The notes under the pieces were generated by a model. That model was not told the DNA's origin, did not search any database, and was given only the letters and a program-made list of their open reading frames with translations. The translations under genes were made by a program, and so were the position numbers. DNA of 64,000 nucleotides from positions 434,001 to 498,000 of the forward strand of contig JADIYD010000014.1 of the NCBI GenBank assembly GCA_016705475.1. The letters run 5' to 3'. Below are positions 8,634 to 17,303 of the stretch, one piece after another (position 1 is the stretch's first letter; every line of letters begins with the position of its first letter). This stretch comes from Betaproteobacteria bacterium (GTDB taxonomy: Bacteria; Pseudomonadota; Gammaproteobacteria; Burkholderiales; Rhodocyclaceae).

Positions 8634-10625
8634 GTGGACGAAATTCTGGTTTCGAGGGAAAAAATATCCTCTTGGACCGCACGAATTGCTGCGGCCGTAG
8701 ACAGACAAGAGGCGCGCAGCCTTGCTGCACTCGTCAAGCCGGCTGCTCTGCTAGCGGCCGTTTCAGGTCGCCTGGATTTGGTCGAGAGTTGGTTGCAGCA
8801 TATCCCGATCGATGTGATTGAACGCGATCCGCAACTCTTGTACTGGTCTGGTACAACAGCATTGATGAAGCGACCTGCCGATGCGCAGGATTACCTGGTC
8901 CGCGCGTTCGAGATGCTTCAGCGTCGGCCAAAGGGTAGCTGGGTTTTGCTCGCCTGGGCCGGCGTCGTTGACGCCATGTTTTTTCAATACCGTGACCTGC
9001 GCGAACTGGATCCGTGGATAGAATGGATGACTCCAGTTCGCGAGTCCGTCGTCGACCGACTGCCTCGATTACCTAGAACTTTAGTTGTCTCCAGCATGCT
9101 TTTTGCGCTTGCCTTTAGACAGCCGAATCACCCGCGAATCGCAGTTTGGCGGGAGAGGGCAGAACGATTGGTTGAGCTAGACCCGACCAGTGATCTCGGG
9201 GCACGCCTGACCGCGGGATTGATAACAGACTACACATGGCGGGGCAATCTCGCAGCTGCCGATATCGCCTGGAAGCGCTTTTCTGCCCGTGAATCACGGA
9301 CGCCCCTCTCCCCGCTTGCGGCCGTAATCAAGCATCTGAATGAGGCAACGCTTTGCTTGCACGAAGGTCACTTTGAACAATGCCGGCGCGCTGTGGAGAA
9401 GGGGCTTTCAGCAGCTGCCGAGCATGATATCCACCTGTGGGATAGCATTTTGCATTGCCATGCCATCTCCGCTTCCTGCAGTCTCGACGACACGACCCAA
9501 GCACGAGTCCACATCGCTGCAGTGGAGCAGTTGTATGCAGAAGGAATCACGGTCGATGAAGCTTATTATCGTGGAATGTTGTTTTGGGAGGCCTTTACCG
9601 AAGGAGATCACGTCGGTGCGCTTTCGCGTTGTACGAGCGCACTGGAACTGGCGGATGCCAAGGGGGTTCCCTATTTACAAGCAGCATGCCGAATCGGGAC
9701 CGCATTAGCATTTTTCGAAGCAGGTCACGAGGAACGCGGATCAACCCTTCTCGATGAGGGATTGGCTATTGGCCGTGAGATCGGCAACCCCTTGCTTGCA
9801 TGGGTCGGTGGATTGTTTCGCGCCCACATGGAATATGCAAACGGGAACTTAAATGCAGCAGACGCCGCCCTTGAGAAAGCGATGCGCCTCGGGCGCGACC
9901 ATTCACTTGCGCATATCTTCTTTTGGCCTCGGCGAATTGTTGCACGCTTAATCGATAGAGCTCTTGAGCGAAACTATTCAACCGACTATGCTCGATTTCT
10001 AATTGCCAGGCATGCATTTGCGCCCGGAACGCTTCCAACACGTTCTGATCAATGGCCATTCGAGGTTCGAATTTATACGTTTGGCGAACCTCGGATTGAA
10101 TACGCGGATGGGCGAGTCGAACCATTGTCAGTGCAATTCCAACGGCAAATTGAACTGTTAGCCGCGCTCATCGGCAAAGAAGGGAAACCAACCCCCGTCT
10201 ATATCGTTGCGGGAGACGTATATCAAACTGATGATGTCGAGGTAATCGGGAGTATCAAACGCGTACTGCACTCCTTCCGTGAGCGGCTTGGTCAGATCGT
10301 CATTCAGCGCAATTCATCGCTCTCACTCGATTTTAGTAAGGTTTGGATTGATGCATGTGGTTTTCAGCGCCTTTGCCGCGAGACATGTAGCGCGACAGAG
10401 ATCGAAGCTTGGCTCAACCAGTATTACCACGGCCACTTTTTGAATAAAGTGGAAAATTCTCAGATCGTGTGCAGTATCCGACGCCGGTTGCATAACCAAG
10501 TCGAACGCTCTATTCGTGATGCCTATGCGTTACGCGTGAGGCAAAATGATGATGCCTTGAGGCAATTCGAGGCGCGCTGGCAAGATTTGTTTCCGTCTGT
10601 CTGTGAGACGACCAGAACCCACTAG
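8634..10625 (+). CDS. TPR-rich regulator with C-terminal SARP/BTAD-type DNA-binding domain
   Basis: 663 residues from a GTG at 8634, chosen because it gives the same N-terminal length as the paralog at 1911 and has AGGGG about 8 bases upstream. Residues ~1-470 are alpha-helical with TPR-like units, as in the helical region of MalT-type regulators. From about 478 a winged-helix SARP-like domain begins (VRIYTFGEPRIEYADGR), with SIKRVLHSFRERLG and a LSLDFSKVWIDACGFQRL strand typical of this class. Related large activators usually carry an N-terminal STAND ATPase. None is present here, so this may be a stand-alone sensor-output module. It probably activates transcription; targets unknown. Confidence 0.7.
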   Translation: MDEILVSREKISSWTARIAAAVDRQEARSLAALVKPAALLAAVSGRLDLVESWLQHIPIDVIERDPQLLYWSGTTALMKRPADAQDYLVRAFEMLQRRPKGSWVLLAWAGVVDAMFFQYRDLRELDPWIEWMTPVRESVVDRLPRLPRTLVVSSMLFALAFRQPNHPRIAVWRERAERLVELDPTSDLGARLTAGLITDYTWRGNLAAADIAWKRFSARESRTPLSPLAAVIKHLNEATLCLHEGHFEQCRRAVEKGLSAAAEHDIHLWDSILHCHAISASCSLDDTTQARVHIAAVEQLYAEGITVDEAYYRGMLFWEAFTEGDHVGALSRCTSALELADAKGVPYLQAACRIGTALAFFEAGHEERGSTLLDEGLAIGREIGNPLLAWVGGLFRAHMEYANGNLNAADAALEKAMRLGRDHSLAHIFFWPRRIVARLIDRALERNYSTDYARFLIARHAFAPGTLPTRSDQWPFEVRIYTFGEPRIEYADGRVEPLSVQFQRQIELLAALIGKEGKPTPVYIVAGDVYQTDDVEVIGSIKRVLHSFRERLGQIVIQRNSSLSLDFSKVWIDACGFQRLCRETCSATEIEAWLNQYYHGHFLNKVENSQIVCSIRRRLHNQVERSIRDAYALRVRQNDDALRQFEARWQDLFPSVCETTRTH

Positions 10626-10800
10626 CACTAAGGAAACTCCACCAAATTAAATGTAAGTGTGGATGACGTCATATATGAGCCAATGTCATACAGCACATAG
10701 AGCGGCTGCTGTAATTTAGGGGTGTCCAGCTTCTATGTCTGCAATGTGCTGAGTAACCGCTCGTTCGGGCGGCTTGATTTTTCGAGGCTGCTACGGCTGG

Positions 10801-10970
10801 TTGTGGCCGGGTTGTGGCAGTGAGGTCATCAAGTTGCTCGCCGAAGACCGGCCATTCAATTCGTTCTGCGGGCGCCCTACCTGCAGAAATTGAAACGTAA
10901 CCCCGATAGGCGGCTTGTGGCCGGGTCGAGGCAGTCTGGATGTCAATTTGCTTGCCGAATACCGGTCTGT
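10801..10970. repeat. Two diverged direct repeats, period about 114 bp
   Basis: Units of about 56 bases at 10801-10856 and 10915-10970 share TTGTGGCCGGGT, GGCAGT and TTGCTTGCCGAA-like blocks. A minus-strand open frame of 127 codons crosses both (10669-11052), but its composition looks like translated repeat rather than a protein. The rest of 10626-11119 holds no gene I can support. Confidence 0.4.
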
Positions 10971-11119
10971 CGCCAGTATCCCAGTACGCCTTAACTATTG
11001 AAATTGGATAGCCACCCTGACCGTCGCCTTTTGGCCGAATGCTGCCGATCATAGAAAAATGACGAATGACTTCACCAAAATTTGATCAGTTGCTGCGTCT
11101 CTCGCTACAGGCAGCTTGT

Positions 11120-11419
11120 TCAAACCAGCACTTCCAGCCCCTTGCGTTCAATCACTGAAAGCAATCGTGCCGCAGCCCCACTGGGTTTTTTATCTCCGTT
11201 TTCCCACTTCTGAACGGTAGAGATACTGGCGTTGAGGTAGGCAGCAAAGACGGCCTGACTGATGTGCAGGCTCTCCCGCAAGCGCCGGATCATTTCCGCC
11301 GTGTAGGCCGGCGGTGGCAGGCATTGTGTTTCAAAGTCACGCAATGTTTGCTTGTTCACTGCGCCGATGTCATGCAAACCACGCATCGTTTCCAGGGCTT
11401 CGTTAATCATTCGGCTCAT
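11120..11419 (-). CDS. XRE-family antitoxin of a RelE-like pair
   Basis: 99 residues. A helix-turn-helix of the XRE type covers about 43-87 (RRLRESLHISQAVFAAYL, then STVQKWENG). The first ~40 residues would contact the toxin. GGAGG precedes the ATG, and the gene begins 17 bases inside the end of the toxin gene. This reversed toxin-then-antitoxin order is typical of HigBA-like systems. It should neutralise the toxin and repress the shared promoter. The pair is located beside a Tn3 resolvase, where such modules are common passengers. Confidence 0.8.
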   Translation of the reverse strand: MSRMINEALETMRGLHDIGAVNKQTLRDFETQCLPPPAYTAEMIRRLRESLHISQAVFAAYLNASISTVQKWENGDKKPSGAAARLLSVIERKGLEVLV

Positions 11420-11783
11420 GCTGCACCTCCATCAATTCGTTGGCTTTCAACGCGGTTTCAATCTGATCGTTACTGAGCACGACCAATGTGCTCGCGAGGC
11501 TCTGGTAAATCCCCAACTCGCGCTGGGTGATGTTGTCGCGATCTTTCTTCTCAAACCCGAAAAGAAAGTACAACGTGCCAGCGAACCGTGTGGCCAGCAA
11601 AGTGCGCGTGCTACCGCTTTTGCCTCGTCCAGGTAGCGCCACCCTTTGCTTGAACAGGTTGCTACCCAGATCCGCATCAATCAGCCCGCGTTCAATATCT
11701 GAAACGGCCTTCAACAAAGCGGTGTCGGTGACGCCAGCTTTCCCAGCCCAACGATCAAATACCCGTGTCTTGAAAACTCTCAT
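11403..11783 (-). CDS. RelE/HigB-like toxin
   Basis: 126 residues matching the RelE-like toxin family in which members begin MRVFKTR.F.RWA and contain a GKSGSTRTLLAT strand and a FLFGFEKKDR motif. Such toxins are usually ribosome-dependent mRNA interferases. There is no Shine-Dalgarno sequence. A TACAAT-type -10 lies only a few bases before the ATG, so the message may be leaderless. The gene faces away from the resolvase, placing the promoter in the presumed resolution site. Confidence 0.8.
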   Translation of the reverse strand: MRVFKTRVFDRWAGKAGVTDTALLKAVSDIERGLIDADLGSNLFKQRVALPGRGKSGSTRTLLATRFAGTLYFLFGFEKKDRDNITQRELGIYQSLASTLVVLSNDQIETALKANELMEVQHEPND

Positions 11784-11788
11784 GACTC

Positions 11789-11819
11789 ATTGTATCACTT
11801 GGTGCAACACTGAAGTCAA
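11789..11819 (-). promoter_or_regulatory. Putative promoter of the toxin-antitoxin pair
   Basis: Reading on the minus strand, TTGACT (11814-11819) and an overlapping GATACA/TACAAT (about 11789-11796) are separated by 17-19 bases. The -10 is 5 bases from the toxin ATG, giving little or no 5' leader. The surrounding 11784-11957 is the expected place for the transposon resolution site. Confidence 0.4.
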
Positions 11820-11957
11820 TGGCCGACGCTACTCTGGCGTCGATCTGGCCAATATGAATAGCTAAATTGGTTGTGGACAATTTACATCGTGTTTTGCCTT
11901 ATTGGCCATACCGTCTATAGTTAGCCAAGTTCCGTATACCCATTTTGGCCAGCACCC

Positions 11958-12575
11958 ATGAACATCGCCCGCATTTACCTTCGCGTCAGTACCGAAGAGC
12001 AGGATCTCACTCGACAGGCGGAGATTGAGCTCAGCACGCGGGCGGCCGGCTATTACATCGCTGGCGTCTACCGTGAGAAGGCGTCGGGTGCCCGCGCCGA
12101 CCGGCCCGAATTGCTGCGGATGATCGCTGACCTGCAACCGGGCGAGGTGGTAGTTGCCGAGAAGATCGACCGCATCAGCCGACTCCCCTTGGCCGAGGCT
12201 GAGCAATTGGTTGGCTCGATCCGGGCCAAAGGCGCCCGGCTGGCCGTGCCGGGTTTGGTTGATCTCTCTGACTTCGCCGCCGAAGCCGATGGCGTGGCCA
12301 AGATCGTGCTGGAGTCAGTTCAGGAACTCCTGCTTAAGCTGGCCCTGCAAATGGCACGCGACGATTACGAAACCCGCCGTGAGCGGCAGCGCCAAGGCGT
12401 GCAACTTGCCAAGGCTTCCGGAAAATATAAGGGGCGGAAGCCGGATGGCCCCACCCATCACCGCATTGTGGCCTTGCGGGGAGCTGGTCATACGATCCAG
12501 AAAACTGCCGAGTTGGCTGGATGCAGCACCAGCCAGGTCAAGCGAATCTGGGCCATGCACCAAGGCAAGCCGTAA
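11958..12575 (+). CDS. tnpR: Serine resolvase TnpR
   Basis: 205 residues. The N-terminal resolvase domain has the catalytic serine in YLRVSTEEQDL (Ser11), KIDRISR (the conserved Arg region) and a long E-helix. A C-terminal Hin-like helix-turn-helix spans about 165-200. It resolves Tn3-type cointegrates at the res site, which should be in the 170 bases upstream. It is co-directional with tnpA, 29 bases downstream. The ribosome binding site is weak. Confidence 0.9.
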   Translation: MNIARIYLRVSTEEQDLTRQAEIELSTRAAGYYIAGVYREKASGARADRPELLRMIADLQPGEVVVAEKIDRISRLPLAEAEQLVGSIRAKGARLAVPGLVDLSDFAAEADGVAKIVLESVQELLLKLALQMARDDYETRRERQRQGVQLAKASGKYKGRKPDGPTHHRIVALRGAGHTIQKTAELAGCSTSQVKRIWAMHQGKP

Positions 12576-12604
12576 CGGGTTGTGGCACCTCTACAGGAGC
12601 ACTC

Positions 12605-15599
12605 ATGCCGGTCAGCTTTCTCTCCAACGAACAGCGCGAAAGCTATGGCCGATACACCGGAGCGCCATCACTCGACGACCTCGCCCGTTACTTCCACCTC
12701 GACGACAGCGACCTCGCATTGATCGCGCAGAAACGCGGTGAACACAACCGGCTGGGTTTCGCCGTGCAGCTCTGCACGGTGCGTTATCTCGGCACTTTCC
12801 TGGAAGACCCTCTGACCGTACCGACGCAGGTACTGCATACGCTGGCCAAGCAGTTGCGCATCGCAATCATCCCCGATGCCCATCTCTACAGCGCAAGCAG
12901 GCAGCGCTTGCAGCATGCCGCAGAAATTCAAACCCACTACGGCTATGTCGAAATCACCGAGCGCCAGATCGGCTTCCACCTAACCCGCTGGCTCTACGCG
13001 ATTTGCTGGACCGGCACCGACCGGCCAACCGTGCTGTTCGAGCGGGCCGTGACCTGGTTGGTCACGCACAAGGTGCTGCTACCCGGCAGTAGCACACTCG
13101 AACGCTATATCGCCCGCCTGCGCAGCCGGGTGGAGGAGCGTCTGTGGCTCGCGCTCGGCCGGGGCATCAGCAGTGAACAGCAGGGACGGCTGGAAAGCCT
13201 GCTGCTCGTTCCTCTCGGCAGCCGGAGTTCGCCCCTGGATCAGTTGCGCAAAGGGCCGGTCATGGTGAGCAGCCGATCCTTGGTCATCGCGCTCATGCGA
13301 CTGCACTCGGTGCGCGAACTGGGTATCAGGCTGCCCGCAGCCGCCCGCATTCCGGCGACCCGTGTGGCGGCCTTGGCCCGGTTTGCAGGTGCCGCCAAGG
13401 TCAGCGCCATCCTGCGCCTGCCGAATCCGCGCCGCTTGGCCACGCTGGTCGCCTTCGTGCATTGCCTGGAAGCCAGCGCGCAGGACGATGGACTGGAAGT
13501 GCTGGAGGTGCTCCTGCGCGAATTGTTCGGCGACGCCATCAAGGCGGACAAGAAGTCGCGCCTGCGCACGCTCAAGGGATCTCGATCAGGCGGCGGCAAC
13601 GCTGGCCAGCGCCTGCCAGATGTTGCTGGACACCAGTTTGCCGGATGGCGATCTGCGCACCCGATTGTTCGAGAAGATTCCACGTAACGCGCTCACGTTG
13701 GCGCTCGAAGGCGTCAATGCGCTGATCCGACCGGCCGACAACGTGTATTACCAGGAGCTGGACGCCAAGTACAAGACGGTGCGTTGTTTCCTGCCGGCCT
13801 TGGTCGAGCACATTCGTTTCGGTGCGAATGTGGCTGGCGAGCCGGTTGTTGCTGCCTTTGATTGGCTGCGGAGCAACATCGCCCGCAAGAAACCGGGTAA
13901 CGACGCTCCGCGTGAGGTGATCAGAAAACCGTGGCAGCGACATGTTCTGCGCGAGGATGGCAGCGTTGATTTCCATGCCTACACCTTCTGCGTGCTGGAT
14001 GAGTTGCACACCGCCTTACGCCGGCGCGACGTCTTCGTGGCGCCCAGTTGGCGCTATGCCGATCCTCGTGCTGGCCTGCTTGACGGCGCGGAATGGGAAG
14101 CCACCCGGCCGATCATCTGCCGGACGTTGGGACTGTCGGCTCAACCCGAGCCGACGTTGAGCGCCTTGACCAACGAGCTGGATCGTACCTATCGCGCCGT
14201 AGCCGCTCGGTTGCCCGACAACCCGGCGGTACGTTTCGATCAGGTTGGCGACAAACAAGAGTTGGTACTCAGTCCATTGGACAAGCTGGATGAACCGGCT
14301 TCGCTGATCGCATTGCGGGAGAGGGTCGCCGGCATGCTGCCGCGCGTGGACTTGCCCGAACTGATTCTTGAGGTGGCTGCGCGAACCGGCTTCACCGACG
14401 CCTTCACCCACCTCTCGGAGCGTACGGCCCGCGCCACCGATCTCCCTATCAGCTTGTGCGCGGTGCTGATGGCCGAAGCCTGCAATACCGGGCCGGAGCC
14501 GCTGATTCGCGGCGACATCCCGGCGCTCAAACGCGACCGCTTGTCCTGGGTAGACCAAAATTATGTGCGCGACGATACGCTGACGGCCGCCAACGCGATA
14601 CTGGTGGCGGCTCAAAGTCGCATGGCGTTGGCCAACCTGTGGGGCGGCGGGGAGGTGGCATCAGCCGACGGTATCCGTTTCGTGGTGCCGGTGCGCACGG
14701 TGCATGCCGGCCCGAATCCCAAATACTTTGGCGTCGGTCGCGGCGTCACTTGGTACAACCTGATCTCCGACCAGTTCTCTGGCCTGAACGACATCACCGT
14801 ACCGGGCACCTTACGCGATAGTCTGATCCTGCTGGCCGTGGTGCTTGAACAACAGACGGATCTTCAGCCTACCCAGATCATGACCGATACCGGTGCTTAC
14901 AGCGACGTGGTGTTCGGCCTGTTCCGCCTGCTCGGCTATCGCTTCAGCCCGCGACTGGCCGATGTCGGCGGCACGCGCTTCTGGCGCATCGACCCGCAGG
15001 CTGACTACGGCCTGCTCAACACAATTTCGGCGCACAACCTTAGCTTGCAAAAGATCATTCCCCATTGGGACGACATGCTGCGCCTGGTTGGATCACTCAA
15101 GCTCGGTCTGGTGCCGGCCACCGGCATCATGCGCACTCTCCAGGTCGGTGATCGGCCAACCCGACTGGCGCAGGCTATCGCGGAATTCGGTCGAATCGAC
15201 AAGACGTTGCACACGCTGACCTACATCGATGACGAAGCCAAGCGCCGGGGTACGCTGACACAGCTTAACCGGGGCGAAGGGCGCCACAGCGTTGCGCGGG
15301 CCGTGTTTCATGGCAAGCGCGGCGAGTTGCGCCAGCATTACCGCGAAGGGCAGGAAGACCAATTGGGTGCGCTCGGTTTGGTGCTGAACATGATCGTGTT
15401 GTGGAACACGATCTACATGGAAGCCGCCCTGGACCAACTACGCGCTGACGGCTACACGGTGAAGAATGAAGACGTGGCGCGGTTGTCACCGCTGCTGCAC
15501 GAGCACATCAACATGCTGGGGCGGTATTCGTTCTCGGTGCCGGAAGCCGTTGCCAAAGGCGAATTGCGTCCCCTGCATGATCCCGCTGATAACGATTAG
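12605..15599 (+). pseudogene. tnpA: Tn3-family transposase TnpA with one frameshift
   Basis: The open frame from the ATG at 12605 (GGAG upstream) encodes the DUF4158-type N-terminus of a Tn3 transposase up to about 13575. It continues in the next frame to 15599 with the DDE domain (MTDTGAYSDVVFGLFRLLGYRFSP and later elements). Merging the two gives ~997 residues, normal for the family. The break is at AAGGGAT (13574-13580); removing one G restores LKDLDQAAATLA. This is either a real inactivating indel or a sequencing error. Programmed shifting is not known for Tn3 transposases. Confidence 0.85.
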
Positions 15600-15600
15600 A

Positions 15601-15638
15601 ACAAACGCTTAACTGCTTCTGCCGTTCCTCTGCACCCC
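15601..15638 (-). repeat. 38-bp right terminal inverted repeat of the Tn3 element
   Basis: On the minus strand it begins GGGGTGCAGAGGAACGGCAG and contains GTTAAGCG, the usual Tn3 layout (GGGG outside, TTAAG near the inner end). It starts one base after the tnpA stop codon. Confidence 0.75.
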
Positions 15639-15639
15639 A

Positions 15640-16569
15640 AACCCCAACTTCAGAACCGGCAGCAAAGCAGAGAGTACCGGGCACATCAACCCGAAATATG
15701 GAAGCAGTCCTGGGCGGACGTTCTATACCCATATCTCGGACCGATACGCGCCCTTCAGCGCCAAGGTAGTCAACGTCGGCCTGCGCGACTCGACCTATGT
15801 GCTCGATGGCCTGCTGTACCACGAGTCCGACTTGCGCATTGAGGAGCACTACACCGACACGGCGGGCTTCACCGATCATGTTTTCGCCTTGATGCACCTG
15901 CTGGGCTTCCGCTTCGCACCGCGCATCCGCGACCTGGGCGACACCAAGCTGTTCATTCCCAAGGGCGATACTGCCTATGATGCGCTCAAGCCGATGATTA
16001 GCAGCGACAGGCTGAACATCAAGGCCATTCGCGCCCATTGGGATGAAATCCTCCGGCTGGCCACTTCGATCAAGCAGGGCACGGTGACGGCCTCGCTGAT
16101 GCTGCGCAAGCTCGGCAGCTATCCGCGCCAAAACGGCTTGGCCGTCGCCCTGCGCGAACTGGGGCGCATCGAGCGCACGTTGTTCATTCTGGACTGGCTG
16201 CAAAGTGTGGAGCTGCGCCGCCGTGTGCAGGCCGGACTCAACAAGGGCGAGGCACGCAACGCGCTGGCCAGGGCGGTGTTCTTCAACCGGCTGGGCGAAA
16301 TCCGGGACCGCAGCTTCGAACAGCAACGCTACCGGGCCAGCGGCCTCAACCTGGTGACAGCAGCCATCGTGTTGTGGAACACCGTCTATCTGGAAAGGGC
16401 GGCGAACGCATTGCGCAATCACGGCCAGGGCGTCGATGACGCACTGTTGCAATACCTGTCGCCGCTGGGCTGGGAGCACATCAACCTGACCGGCGATTAC
16501 CTCTGGCGCAGCAGTGCCAAGGTCGGTGCGGGGAAGTTCAGGCCGCTACAGCCGCTGCCAAAGCCTTAA
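15640..16569 (+). pseudogene. Tn21-type transposase TnpA, C-terminal fragment
   Basis: In-frame coding sequence continues upstream of the first ATG to the very edge of the Tn3 terminal repeat (NFRTGSKAES, NPKYGSSPGRTFYTHISD). It runs ~309 codons to the end of a Tn21/Tn501-type transposase (LTGDYLWRSSAKVGAGKFRP). The N-terminal ~680 residues are absent from the window. The simplest reading is that the Tn3 element inserted into this gene and the left half was later deleted. The Tn21-like terminal repeat follows the stop codon by 11 bases. Confidence 0.85.
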
Positions 16570-17228
16570 CGTACTTTAAATTCCGTTTTCTGAGACGACC
16601 CCCAGTAGGGGAGGTCCTTCCAGGAAAGGTCTTGCTCCCAATTCCACGGAGGCGCGGAGATCGAGGATTTGAAATCCGAGGCCGGCGTCACGACATCCCA
16701 TGACGATGGATCGGTGGAGTATTCGTGGAAGGCCTGCGGAACGAACCCCTGCCCGAGAGTCCGCTCCAAGACTTCGAGCCAGGCGAGGGTTTCCGGTGAG
16801 GCTTCTCCGGAGCACGCCGAAAGCAGGTCTTCGTCGGCGCCCACGAGGGCGGCCTTGGCAAGCTTTTCGGGAGAGGCGTCCTTCCTGAGCGTTCCGCCGC
16901 AATGGGCGGCCAGGTATTTGTGTCCGTCGGCGCTCGTGTAGCGGAACATGGTCCTCGATCGGAATCCGACCGGATGGAATTCGCACCGCCAATGGCAGCC
17001 GGACGGGGAGAGGTACGGCAGGATCGCGAGGCGGCCGTACCCGTTCCGGATGAGCCAGATGCCGGAGCGTAGGACTTTCTCGCACGCCCTGAAGAGTTCC
17101 TCTGCGGGATCCTCGATCTCGAAATCTTCTTCCAATTCGCTCGACAACGTCCGTTCCTCGTCTATTCGCACTTGGCGGCGGAATGTGCCATGGTAAACCA
17201 TGATGTATGGATTGTGCCGTTGGTACAA
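16566..17228 (-). CDS. Unknown protein, 3' end replaced by transposon end
   Basis: 220 codons from a TTG at 17228 with GGAG 9 bases upstream; an ATG at 17201 lacks a binding site. The protein is rich in Trp, Tyr and acidic residues and has no family I recognise. The last residues (SSQKTEF...) are encoded by the Tn21-type inverted repeat, so the native C-terminus was cut off. It lies 75 bases downstream of the gene at 17304-18458 on the same strand, and the two probably form one unit. Confidence 0.55.
   Translation of the reverse strand: MYQRHNPYIMVYHGTFRRQVRIDEERTLSSELEEDFEIEDPAEELFRACEKVLRSGIWLIRNGYGRLAILPYLSPSGCHWRCEFHPVGFRSRTMFRYTSADGHKYLAAHCGGTLRKDASPEKLAKAALVGADEDLLSACSGEASPETLAWLEVLERTLGQGFVPQAFHEYSTDPSSWDVVTPASDFKSSISAPPWNWEQDLSWKDLPYWGSSQKTEFKVR
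16581..16603 (-). repeat. Tn21-type terminal inverted repeat
   Basis: The minus strand reads GGGGGTCGTCTCAGAAAACG followed by GAA, the outer part of a Tn21/Tn501-family inverted repeat, directly after the tnpA fragment. It forms the last codons of the reading frame on the other strand. Confidence 0.8.
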
Positions 17229-17303
17229 AAACCGCCACTCCGGCCCCAGTGGGCGGGAAAAGCGGTTTTCGCAGACGCGACGACTCGGCGTCTTGGACTG
17301 CGG

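Larger units (their letters stand above)
11120..15638 (+). mobile_element. Tn3-family transposon with integral toxin-antitoxin module
   Basis: Comprises the toxin-antitoxin pair, a short intergenic resolution region, tnpR and tnpA, and a 38-base terminal repeat (15601-15638). The left terminal repeat was not found, so the left limit given is only the end of the antitoxin gene. The right end is inserted within a Tn21-type tnpA. With tnpA frameshifted, the element is probably not autonomous. Confidence 0.75.

Noticed and set aside
10716..10755. GGGGTGTCC sequence considered as the left terminal repeat of the first Tn3 element
   Set aside because: Only the first six bases match the 38-bp right repeat, and the conserved inner TTAAG part is missing.
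10669..11052. 127-codon minus-strand frame over the direct repeats
   Set aside because: The translation mirrors the DNA repeat and has no ribosome site or family, so it is treated as repeat DNA.
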